Shown: one piece after another, positions 7,944 to 14,171 of the stretch
Layout of the letters: each line of letters begins with the position of its first letter
Position numbering within the stretch: position 1 is the first letter of the stretch
NCBI GenBank assembly: GCA_002083435.1
Contig: LWDJ01000030.1
Coordinates: 25,213-89,212 of the forward strand
DNA length: 64,000 nucleotides
Reading direction: 5' to 3'
Source: Proteobacteria bacterium SG_bin6
GTDB lineage: Bacteria > Pseudomonadota > Alphaproteobacteria > Sphingomonadales > Sphingomonadaceae
Notes under the pieces: generated by a model
Database searches by the model: none
Told to the model about the DNA's origin: nothing
What the model saw: the letters and a program-made list of their open reading frames with translations, nothing else
Made by a program: the position numbers and the translations under genes

Positions 7944-8169
7944 GGGTCCCTCCTAAGTGTGGAGCCATAATAGTCGCGTTAACGCCGCAACACGAGTGGT
8001 GAAGCAGGCCACATTTCCCCCTAAATCCGTAGGGCATTATGCGCTTTCCCGCATAAGCTGAGACGGATTGTGGTTGCGCAACCACTTGCGAAGAACAAGC
8101 TTCTGCTTTCTGTCGTTGAAAAATTGTAAAGTTGGAACGTCGAATCTGCGAACGGGCGCTATTGTGCGG
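7944..8169. other. Intergenic region with a small inverted repeat
   Basis: About 225 bp between the HTH gene and the QseM-like gene with no supported coding frame. It contains CCCTA-6-TAGGG (8019-8034) and the Shine-Dalgarno of the downstream gene. A promoter for the QseM-like gene is likely here but is not identifiable by eye. Confidence 0.4.
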
Positions 8170-8388
8170 TCACTGTTCGCCAGTCTTGTCGAAGAAGCGG
8201 GCCGGATCGACGACAAGTTCCTCTGCCAGTCGTTCAACCGTGTCGAGCGTGGGCGAATTTGCTGCGCGTTCAAGTAGGCCGACATAGTTGCGGTTGAGCC
8301 CAGCACGATGCGCCAATTCCTCCTGCGAAAGCCCACTGGCGTGACGCATTCGCCTTAAATTCGTCGCAAAAATCTCCCGAAGCTTCAT
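8170..8388 (-). CDS. Cro/CI-type HTH transcriptional regulator
   Basis: A 72-residue protein that is essentially one HTH domain: IFATNLRRMRHASGLSQEEL, HRAGLNRNYVGLLERAANSP and TVERLAEELVVDPARFF. Such small regulators control mobile-element switches; in ICEMlSymR7A the HTH repressor QseC regulates qseM. Two direct repeats of AATATACT lie just upstream and probably form its own operator. It and the QseM-like gene are in tandem here rather than divergent. Confidence 0.85.
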   Translation of the reverse strand: MKLREIFATNLRRMRHASGLSQEELAHRAGLNRNYVGLLERAANSPTLDTVERLAEELVVDPARFFDKTGEQ

Positions 8389-8407
8389 GCTCCGTGGGTC
8401 GGCGGAA

Positions 8408-8434
8408 CCCTAATATACTGCCACCCAATATACT
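8408..8434 (-). promoter_or_regulatory. Direct-repeat operator upstream of the HTH gene
   Basis: AATATACT occurs at 8412-8419 and 8427-8434, 15 bp apart, each preceded by CCC. On the minus strand this reads AGTATATT twice, and the second copy can serve as a -10 element (TATATT). The layout fits autorepression by the adjacent HTH protein. Confidence 0.5.
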
Positions 8435-8481
8435 AGGGATTCGTCATCGCCCGGTGTTGCCCGGGCGATGACTTGGCCGGG

Positions 8482-8799
8482 TCAGCTTTCGCTGCGTCGT
8501 GCGGGGCGGTTCCAGACCAGATCGTAGCTGCCGTCTTCAGCTTCGAAGAGCTGGGCGAAGATGGGGGCCACAAAGCTCGGATCATCGAGCTTGATCGAGA
8601 GGTAGTGCCGGTCATCCTGGGTGCGCTTTTCCCATGCCGCGCCGATTTCGACGTCGCCGACAAATACGCGGTGGCTGGGAGCATTCGAGCTGGCGCCTTC
8701 TTCTGCTGCGATACGGACCGACTTGGCCTGCAGTGCGAGAGTGGCGATCTGGCCACGGAATTCTCCCGAGACCTTCTTGAAATTGCCGATCTTTGCCAT
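8482..8799 (-). CDS. DUF736 family protein (second copy)
   Basis: A 105-residue DUF736 protein, diverged from the copy at 3861-4193. It carries the family landmarks GNFKKVSGEFRGQI, HRVFVGDVEIGAAW, YLSIKLDDPSF and the C-terminal YDLVWNRP. Function unknown. Unlike the first copy it is not in the transfer operon; it stands alone in the regulatory end of the element, so it may act on element maintenance rather than DNA transfer. Confidence 0.9.
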   Translation of the reverse strand: MAKIGNFKKVSGEFRGQIATLALQAKSVRIAAEEGASSNAPSHRVFVGDVEIGAAWEKRTQDDRHYLSIKLDDPSFVAPIFAQLFEAEDGSYDLVWNRPARRSES

Positions 8800-9202
8800 G
8801 GGTATTTCCTTTCCGTTGGTCGGACCGCTCCAGTGCGGCCTCGATGCGCGGATGAAGGTCAGCCAGTGGCAGGCGCCGCAGCGTCAGCCCGCAGCGTCAG
8901 CGAAGGACGGGGTGATCGGTCTTTCTTGTCTCGCGAGGAACGGCGGAACGCCGGGGGAAGAAAGTCCGAAACACACCGTTGCGGCAAGCCTGCCAAGCGA
9001 AGTGCCTTGCTGACATGGGCGCGGATCGAAAGAGGCGGTACTGGTGCTTTCCGTCTGGAAACGACACCCGCTGCATAGTTCGCGAGGTCAATCGTCGGGA
9101 GTGCTGACCAAGATAGAGCTCGAACCAGGCCAGTCGATGACGATGCAGGAGGCAATCGCCCTGACCACGCCGTCCTGCTATTCGTTCCCGACGAATGCAG
9201 CG
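8800..9202. other. Gene-free 400 bp in the element
   Basis: No frame here has recognisable protein features or a ribosome binding site. It has a short tandem duplication around 8880-8898 (CGCAGCGTCAG twice) and presumably the promoter of the DUF736 gene. Nothing else stands out. Confidence 0.4.
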
Positions 9203-9658
9203 CTATCGGGAATAGCCTCCATCTGATCGGTCGGTAGCAGAGGTTATGCCGAACCGATCGCTGCCATCCATCACGTTTCGCCAGGCGGAGATGGATGTGG
9301 CGACAGCCGCGATCGTTCCGAGAATCGCCAATGCGGGATCGCTGCTCGTCGCTAGTGAAGCCAGGCCGTGGGCAGCTTGATAGCCAGCGAAGGCGGCCGG
9401 CACCGCAAAAAGCAGCGCAATTCCAAGCCGAACCGAGGGTGATTGGATATAGGCGATCAGAAATCGGCCGATAAGCAGGGTAGCGATTCCAGCGAAAAAG
9501 CCAGTCAGAATTGCCGCAGGATAACCGTGGGCGCCGCGAAGCAGGGCAAAGCTCGTACCGATGGCGACGTAGACTGGCAGCGCCAGGCTGGCGAGCCGGA
9601 ACAGGAGCGAGAGCATGTAAAGGCCGGCGATGCTCCCGAGGATGAGAAGAATGGTCAT
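9203..9658 (-). CDS. Hypothetical membrane protein
   Basis: A 151-residue protein with about four hydrophobic segments: LLILGSIAGLYMLSLLF (3-19), SLALPVYVAIGTSFALL, AAILTGFFAGIATLLIG and LGIALLFAVPAAFAGY. ATG 9658 has AAGGGA upstream and is chosen over an earlier in-frame start. No family is recognised with confidence. Similar small membrane proteins occur near the tRNA-proximal end of related elements, so it is probably accessory cargo or an element maintenance factor. Confidence 0.65.
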   Translation of the reverse strand: MTILLILGSIAGLYMLSLLFRLASLALPVYVAIGTSFALLRGAHGYPAAILTGFFAGIATLLIGRFLIAYIQSPSVRLGIALLFAVPAAFAGYQAAHGLASLATSSDPALAILGTIAAVATSISAWRNVMDGSDRFGITSATDRSDGGYSR

Positions 9659-9763
9659 AGGCGTCCCTTGTCTGGACGCGCTCGCCACCACCACCTCAGC
9701 GCAATCTGCGCGGTAAGATTAGCACAATGAATCTCGGTTCGAAACGTCCGAGTGTCCCTGAAG

Positions 9764-9928
9764 TCAGCGGGCGAATGGGTCATATTCGCGCACGACCTGA
9801 TCGGGGTCGCCGTCAAATTCGTCGGCAGGGATGACAAAATAGCCCTGACCGGTCTTGATCAGGACGATAACCGTCATCAGCGTCCGGGAAAGGTTCAAGC
9901 CAAGTGATTGTGCGGTTGCAAGTGGCAT
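9764..9928 (-). CDS. Small hypothetical protein, 54 residues
   Basis: ATG 9928 is preceded by AGGAG with 7-bp spacing. The product has a short hydrophobic stretch (LMTVIVLIKTG) followed by an acidic tail with EFDGDPDQVVREYDPF. No family is recognised. Good initiation signals and a sensible composition favour a real gene, the last one before the attachment site. Confidence 0.45.
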   Translation of the reverse strand: MPLATAQSLGLNLSRTLMTVIVLIKTGQGYFVIPADEFDGDPDQVVREYDPFAR

Positions 9929-10254
9929 GATGCGGCTCCTGTCGAGGAGCGGGACCACCCCGCTCGACAGTCGCCCCAAGGGCCGGGGGCTGGCCGCAAT
10001 CACCGCGGCTCGGCTGCGGCCGCACGCGCTAGCGTAGCGGACCCTTCACGGGTTGATTGAAGGAGGACAGGCTTCGAGCCCAGGGATCAGCGGCTAATGC
10101 GAGTGGTTGGTCATGCCCGGGTGCAGGCAATTCGCGTAACCGGCGCCCCAACAAGATTGGCCTGTCCCGACCACCGGTCGTGTGATTATCGATGTTATTG
10201 ATTGGGCTGGCTGGGACGTGAGCACGCCTGAATTGTCCCAAGCTGGAATTGCAC

Positions 10255-10301
10255 TGGTGACAATGTGGTGACAATCCCGGGGGAATTGACTGTTGTCACC
10301 A
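10255..10301. repeat. Repeats next to the attachment site (possible integrase arm sites)
   Basis: TGGTGACAAT occurs at 10255-10264 and 10266-10275 as a tandem pair, and its inverse TTGTCACCA at 10293-10301. They lie 50-100 bp inside the element, counted from the tRNA-Gly 3' end. Tyrosine integrases of tRNA-targeting elements bind short repeats in such arms, so this is a plausible attachment-site arm. No integrase gene is in view to match it with. Confidence 0.5.
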
Positions 10302-10304
10302 AGC

Positions 10305-10352
10305 CCTCGCGAGCTTCGCGAGGTTCAAACAATTGGTTTTCTGGGAGAAAAC
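10305..10352. repeat. Two perfect hairpins at the tRNA/element junction
   Basis: CCTCGCGA-GCT-TCGCGAGG (10305-10323) and GTTTTCT-GGG-AGAAAAC (10336-10352) stand one after the other directly downstream of the tRNA-Gly 3' end. Either could terminate the tRNA transcript, although neither has a clear U-run. They may instead belong to the att region. Confidence 0.45.
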
Positions 10353-10427
10353 TGGAGCGGGCGAAGGGATTCGAACCCTCGACCCCAACCTTGGCAAGGT
10401 TGTGCTCTACCCCTGAGCTACGCCCGC
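10353..10427 (-). tRNA. tRNA-Gly (anticodon GCC)
   Basis: The cloverleaf is complete on the minus strand: acceptor GCGGGCG/CGCCCGC, D-arm GCTCAGGGGTAGAGC, anticodon arm CAACC-TTGCCAA-GGTTG and T-arm with GGTTCGAATCC. CCA is encoded at 10353-10355. The anticodon is at 10393-10395. Its 3' end faces the mobile element, so the gene is the probable integration target. Confidence 0.97.
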
Positions 10428-10642
10428 TCTGGCGCCATCGGGGAGAGGGCTCCCCGCGGGTGAGGGCGGGCCATTAGCAGGCGAATCGGGGACTGCCAAG
10501 CCCTTTCGCCACATCGCTCGATCCGCTCGCATGGAAGAGGAGTCAGCACGATTACGAAAGGCCTTGGCTTGGCGCCCCCGCGCGCCCAAATAGGCGCCTG
10601 TCATGACCATTGCGGGGCGGCGCCCCGCCAGGAGCAAGTGAA

Positions 10643-11554
10643 TTGGCCACTTTGGGGATGAGCGCCGCGGAGCGTGAGGCGGTCGCCGCGTTCCGCCGCG
10701 ACGTTGTCGAACCTTCGATGACGAAACTGGTGATCATCGACTTTTGGGCGGAATGGTGCGGCCCATGCAAGGCGCTGAAGCCGGTACTGGAAAAGGTCGC
10801 CGCCGCTTATGCCGACAAGGGCGTGGTGCTGGTGCCGATCGATACCGACCAGAACCAGTTCATCGCCGCGCAATTCCAGGTGCGCTCGATCCCGACCGTT
10901 TATGCAATGTTCCAGGGCCAGTTGGTCGCCGATCTCACCAATGCGCGCACCGAAAGCCAGCTGCGCGCGACGCTCGACCAGATCCTGCGTCAGCTACCGA
11001 TCGAAGCCGAGGGGGCCAAGGCCGAGGCCGAACTGGAACCGCTGATCGCGATGGGCGAGCAGATCCTGGCCGAAGGCGACGCGGCGCGCGCGCGCGGCAT
11101 CTTCGAGCAGTTGCACGAGATGGCGCCCGAGCATCCGGCGGTGCTTTCCGGCTTGATCCGCGCGCTGATTGGCGCGGGCGACGCGGCGGCGGCCGAGGTG
11201 CTGGTCGCCGACCTGCCCTCCGAACTCGCCAAGGCGCCGGAGATCGCCCGCGCCCAATCCGCGCTCGCGCTCGCCAAGGAAGCCGAGCCGGTCGCTGATC
11301 TGGCGGGGCTCGCGGCCCATGCGGCGGCGAACCCAGAGGATATGGCCGCGCGCTACAAGCTCGCCGGCGGGCAGATGGCGGCGGGCGATCATCAGGCGGC
11401 CGCCGACACGCTGCTCGCGATGATCGCCGACGATCGCGCCTGGGACGGCGGCGCCGCGCGCCAGCGACTGCTGAAGCTGTTCGAGGTGGTGGGGCTGGAG
11501 GACCCATGGGTCGCGGCGACGCGGCGGCGGCTTTCGGCGATCCTGTTCGGGTGA
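10643..11554 (+). CDS. Thioredoxin-TPR protein (YbbN/CnoX-like co-chaperone)
   Basis: Thioredoxin fold joined to a tetratricopeptide-like C-terminal half, the architecture of YbbN/CnoX, a chaperone that guards proteins during oxidative stress. With the TTG start at 10643 it is 303 residues, with WCGPC at 38-42, the cis-proline region RSIPTVYAMFQG, and helical TPR repeats from about 135. TTG is preferred because AGGAG lies 8 bp upstream; the first ATG in frame is at 10658. The stop overlaps the start of the next gene (TGATG). Confidence 0.88.
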   Translation: MATLGMSAAEREAVAAFRRDVVEPSMTKLVIIDFWAEWCGPCKALKPVLEKVAAAYADKGVVLVPIDTDQNQFIAAQFQVRSIPTVYAMFQGQLVADLTNARTESQLRATLDQILRQLPIEAEGAKAEAELEPLIAMGEQILAEGDAARARGIFEQLHEMAPEHPAVLSGLIRALIGAGDAAAAEVLVADLPSELAKAPEIARAQSALALAKEAEPVADLAGLAAHAAANPEDMAARYKLAGGQMAAGDHQAAADTLLAMIADDRAWDGGAARQRLLKLFEVVGLEDPWVAATRRRLSAILFG

Positions 11555-12171
11555 TGGGCGAACGTACCCGCCTGTCGATCTTTCCGCTGCCAGGGGCGCT
11601 GCTCTTTCCGCGGATGCATCTGCCGCTGCACATTTTCGAGCCGCGCTACCGGGCGATGGTAAGCGATTCGCTCGCCCGAGATCGGCGCATCGGAATGATC
11701 CAGCCGCGCGGCGGGGGCAGCATCCCACCGTTGTTCGAGATCGGCTGTGTCGGCAAGATCGCGCATTTCGAGGCGCTCGACGATGGTCGGTACAATCTGG
11801 TGCTCGAAGGTTTGTCGCTGTTCCGGATCGTACGCGAACTCGATGTGACAACCGCGTTCCGCCAGGTCGAGGCCGAATTGCTGGCTTATCCCGCCGAGCC
11901 GGAAACGCTTTCGCACCCGGCGCGCGCGGCGCTGGAGAGCGAGGCGCGGCGCTTCGCCGATGCGCAGGGCTATGCGGTGGATTGGGAAGCGGTGACCAAG
12001 CTCGACGATGAATCGCTCGTCAACGGCGTTGCCCAGATCGCGCCGTTCGACGCGGCAGCGAAGCAGGCGCTGCTCGAAACCCCCGATCTTGCCGCCCGCG
12101 CGGAGTTGCTGACGCAGCTGATGGCGTTCTTCGGCCGCACTGGTGACGCCGACGAAGTGACGCTGCTGTGA
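11554..12171 (+). CDS. Lon N-terminal substrate-binding domain protein
   Basis: A 205-residue protein made only of the LON substrate-binding (PUA-like) domain, without ATPase or protease parts. Landmarks are LSIFPLPGALLFPRMHLPLHIFEPRYRAM and IGCVGKIAHFEAL. Its role is not well defined, though it is often encoded beside the thioredoxin-TPR gene as here. ATG 11554 overlaps the upstream stop (TGATG) and is preferred over an earlier in-frame start. Confidence 0.88.
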   Translation: MGERTRLSIFPLPGALLFPRMHLPLHIFEPRYRAMVSDSLARDRRIGMIQPRGGGSIPPLFEIGCVGKIAHFEALDDGRYNLVLEGLSLFRIVRELDVTTAFRQVEAELLAYPAEPETLSHPARAALESEARRFADAQGYAVDWEAVTKLDDESLVNGVAQIAPFDAAAKQALLETPDLAARAELLTQLMAFFGRTGDADEVTLL

Positions 12172-12356
12172 GCGAAGCGGCCTGCCCCATCGAGGCGTGG
12201 CTGCTCGAACGGCTGGTGTGCCCGGTCACCCGCATGCCGTTGCGCTGGGACGGCGCGCGCCAGATGCTGGTGACCGAAGCGGCGGGCTTGGCCTATCCAG
12301 TGCGCGACGGGGTGCCGGTGCTGCTGCCCGAGGCGGGAATGCCGATCACCGCCTGA
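12168..12356 (+). CDS. Trm112/UPF0434 family protein
   Basis: A 62-residue protein, GTG start overlapping the preceding stop (GTGA). It has LLERLVCPVTRMPLRWD and AYPVRDGVPVLLP, the Trm112-like pattern. Many members have two zinc-binding CxxC pairs; here only one cysteine of the first pair remains (C18), so zinc binding is doubtful. Bacterial members are poorly characterised and may serve as methyltransferase partners. Confidence 0.85.
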   Translation: MSEAACPIEAWLLERLVCPVTRMPLRWDGARQMLVTEAAGLAYPVRDGVPVLLPEAGMPITA

Positions 12357-12389
12357 CGACAAGCGCGGGGTCGGGCGAGTCGAACGCCG

Positions 12390-12821
12390 TTACGCCGGCC
12401 GGCGCGAATCCTGCGAGGCGATGATCTGCCAGCGCCCGTCGCGATACTTCCAGATGTCGATCCAGATCAGTCGCAGATCGGGCTTCTTGTCGGCGCGGCG
12501 TACCCATTCGGCGCCCTGCGCCACCACGGTGTCGCCATATTGGCGGTAGTTAATGTAATCGATGCCACTCGCGATGAATTCGCCCTTGGTGCCGGGCACA
12601 AGCTGGTCCGCCTTGGTGACGACCTTGCCGCTCGAACTGACGCCGACATAATCATCGGCGAGGATCGTCTTGAGCGGTGTGGGATCCCCCGTGACGGCAA
12701 TGTCGGCCCAAACCCGTTCCGCTTCGCGCATCTGCGCTTCCACGGCGGGCGTGAAGGGATTGGCCGTTTGCGCCGCCGCCGGCGCAGCGAGGGCAAGCGC
12801 CGCCAAAGCCATCAATCGCAT
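12390..12821 (-). CDS. Exported DUF4440/SnoaL-like protein
   Basis: A 143-residue protein with a signal peptide (MRLMALAALALAAPAAAQ) followed by an NTF2-like fold: REAERVWADIAVTGDPTPLK, LADDYVGVSSSGKV and WIDIWKYRDGRWQIIASQ. DUF4440 proteins have varied or unknown ligands. The start codons GTG-GTG-ATG are clustered; the ATG at 12821 gives the cleanest signal peptide. It is downstream of the ubiquinone hydroxylase gene on the same strand, 21 bp apart. Confidence 0.85.
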   Translation of the reverse strand: MRLMALAALALAAPAAAQTANPFTPAVEAQMREAERVWADIAVTGDPTPLKTILADDYVGVSSSGKVVTKADQLVPGTKGEFIASGIDYINYRQYGDTVVAQGAEWVRRADKKPDLRLIWIDIWKYRDGRWQIIASQDSRRPA

Positions 12822-12839
12822 CACCACCCCCCTAACACC

Positions 12840-14057
12840 CTAAACCATCGCCCCCTGCAGCAGCTTGGGTGCGTCGCCCGCCTCGCCGCGCGCCTCGGCC
12901 ATGAAGCGCGCCTTCAGCGTCGGGATCGCCTGCACCGCGCTCAGTCCCAGCCGCCGCACCGCGCTTGGCAATGCACCGGGGATGCCGAACAGCCGGGCGA
13001 GCGTGTCGGTCGCGCCCGCCACCATCAGCGTGTCGATCCCGCGCCAGCGCTCGTAACGCTGGAGCAGGCTCGCGTCGCCCAGGTCGAGCCCCAGCCGCTT
13101 CCCCTCAACCAGTACTTGCGTCAGCGTCGCCGCGTCGCGCAGGCCCAGGTTCAACCCCTGGCCGGCGATGGGGTGAATGCCATGCGCGCTGTCACCGACC
13201 AGCGCCAGCCGGTCGGCGGTGATCCGCGCCGCGTGATGGAAACCCAGCTTGTAGGTCGACCGCGGCGCGAGATCGCTGAGTGGCCCCAGGAAGCCGCCCA
13301 TCTTCTTCTCGGCCTCCGCCAGGAAGGCGCGCTCGGACAGCTTGAGCATCGCCGGCGCGTCGTCGCTCGACACCGTCCACACCAAAGCCGATCGGTTCAC
13401 CCCCTCGCGCGGCACCAGCGGCAGGATCGCGAAGGGGCCGGCGGGGTAGAAGATCTCATAGGCGATATTGTCGTGCGGGCGGGCGTGGCTGAACGCGGTG
13501 ATGATCGCGTTGTGATCATAGGACCAGCGCGCCATGCGGATACCGGCGGCGTCACGGGTGGGGGACTGGCGGCCCTCAGCGGCGATCAGCAACTGCGCGC
13601 GAACGTGGCGGCCGTCGCTCAACCGGGCATGGACGCCCGCCAGATCGCGGGTCACTTCCTCGGCGCGGGTCTGCATCCGCAGGTCGATGCGGTCATTGCC
13701 CTGAACGGCTTCGTTGAGCGCGATCCGCAGCGCGCGGTTCTCGTACATCACGCCGAGCACGCCGTCGCCGGCCTCGGGGGCGAAATCGAGCGCGCCTGGC
13801 GCGATCCCGTCGCTCACCCGAATCGCCTCGATCGGGCAGCCAAGCCCCGCTAGCCGGGGGGTGACGCCGATCGCCTCGAGCATCTTGCCGCTCGCGCTGG
13901 CGATCGCCGAGGCGCGGCCGTCGAAACCCGGAGCGAGCGTCACCGCCGGATCGGCGGGATCGACCACGATCGCGGTGAGCCCATGCGCGGCGAGCGCGAG
14001 CGACAGGGTCGCGCCGACCAGCCCGCCCCCCAAAATCAGCACATCGGCTTGGTTCAT
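12840..14057 (-). CDS. UbiH/UbiF/COQ6 family FAD-dependent hydroxylase
   Basis: Flavin monooxygenase of ubiquinone biosynthesis that hydroxylates the polyprenylated ring. The protein is 405 residues with the Rossmann motif GGGLVGA at 10-16, the DG-type region around 150-165, and the second FAD motif GDSAHGIHPIAGQG at 288-301, all typical of the UbiH family. Which ring position it hydroxylates cannot be decided from sequence by eye. It is divergent from ftsK. Confidence 0.92.
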   Translation of the reverse strand: MNQADVLILGGGLVGATLSLALAAHGLTAIVVDPADPAVTLAPGFDGRASAIASASGKMLEAIGVTPRLAGLGCPIEAIRVSDGIAPGALDFAPEAGDGVLGVMYENRALRIALNEAVQGNDRIDLRMQTRAEEVTRDLAGVHARLSDGRHVRAQLLIAAEGRQSPTRDAAGIRMARWSYDHNAIITAFSHARPHDNIAYEIFYPAGPFAILPLVPREGVNRSALVWTVSSDDAPAMLKLSERAFLAEAEKKMGGFLGPLSDLAPRSTYKLGFHHAARITADRLALVGDSAHGIHPIAGQGLNLGLRDAATLTQVLVEGKRLGLDLGDASLLQRYERWRGIDTLMVAGATDTLARLFGIPGALPSAVRRLGLSAVQAIPTLKARFMAEARGEAGDAPKLLQGAMV

Positions 14058-14135
14058 GCGCCTTTCCTAGCCGGACCCCCGCGAAGACGCCAGCTTGACG
14101 GCGAGTCCGCCAGCGACGATGATCATAACCGGAAC

Positions 14136-14160
14136 AGCCGGGCATGGGCGCCCGGCTTTT
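14136..14160 (+). terminator. Terminator-like hairpin in the ftsK leader
   Basis: AGCCGGGC (14136-14143), a 6-nt loop, GCCCGGCT (14150-14157), then T to 14160: an intrinsic-terminator shape on the plus strand. It ends 11 bp before the ftsK ATG, and no plus-strand gene precedes it for 1.7 kb. It could attenuate ftsK transcription or fold next to the ribosome binding site GGGGA. Confidence 0.5.
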
Positions 14161-14171
14161 GGGGACAGTCA

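Noticed and set aside
8859..9155. A 98-codon minus-strand frame in the element
   Set aside because: No Shine-Dalgarno, low-complexity basic product, and no conserved start; treated as gene-free.
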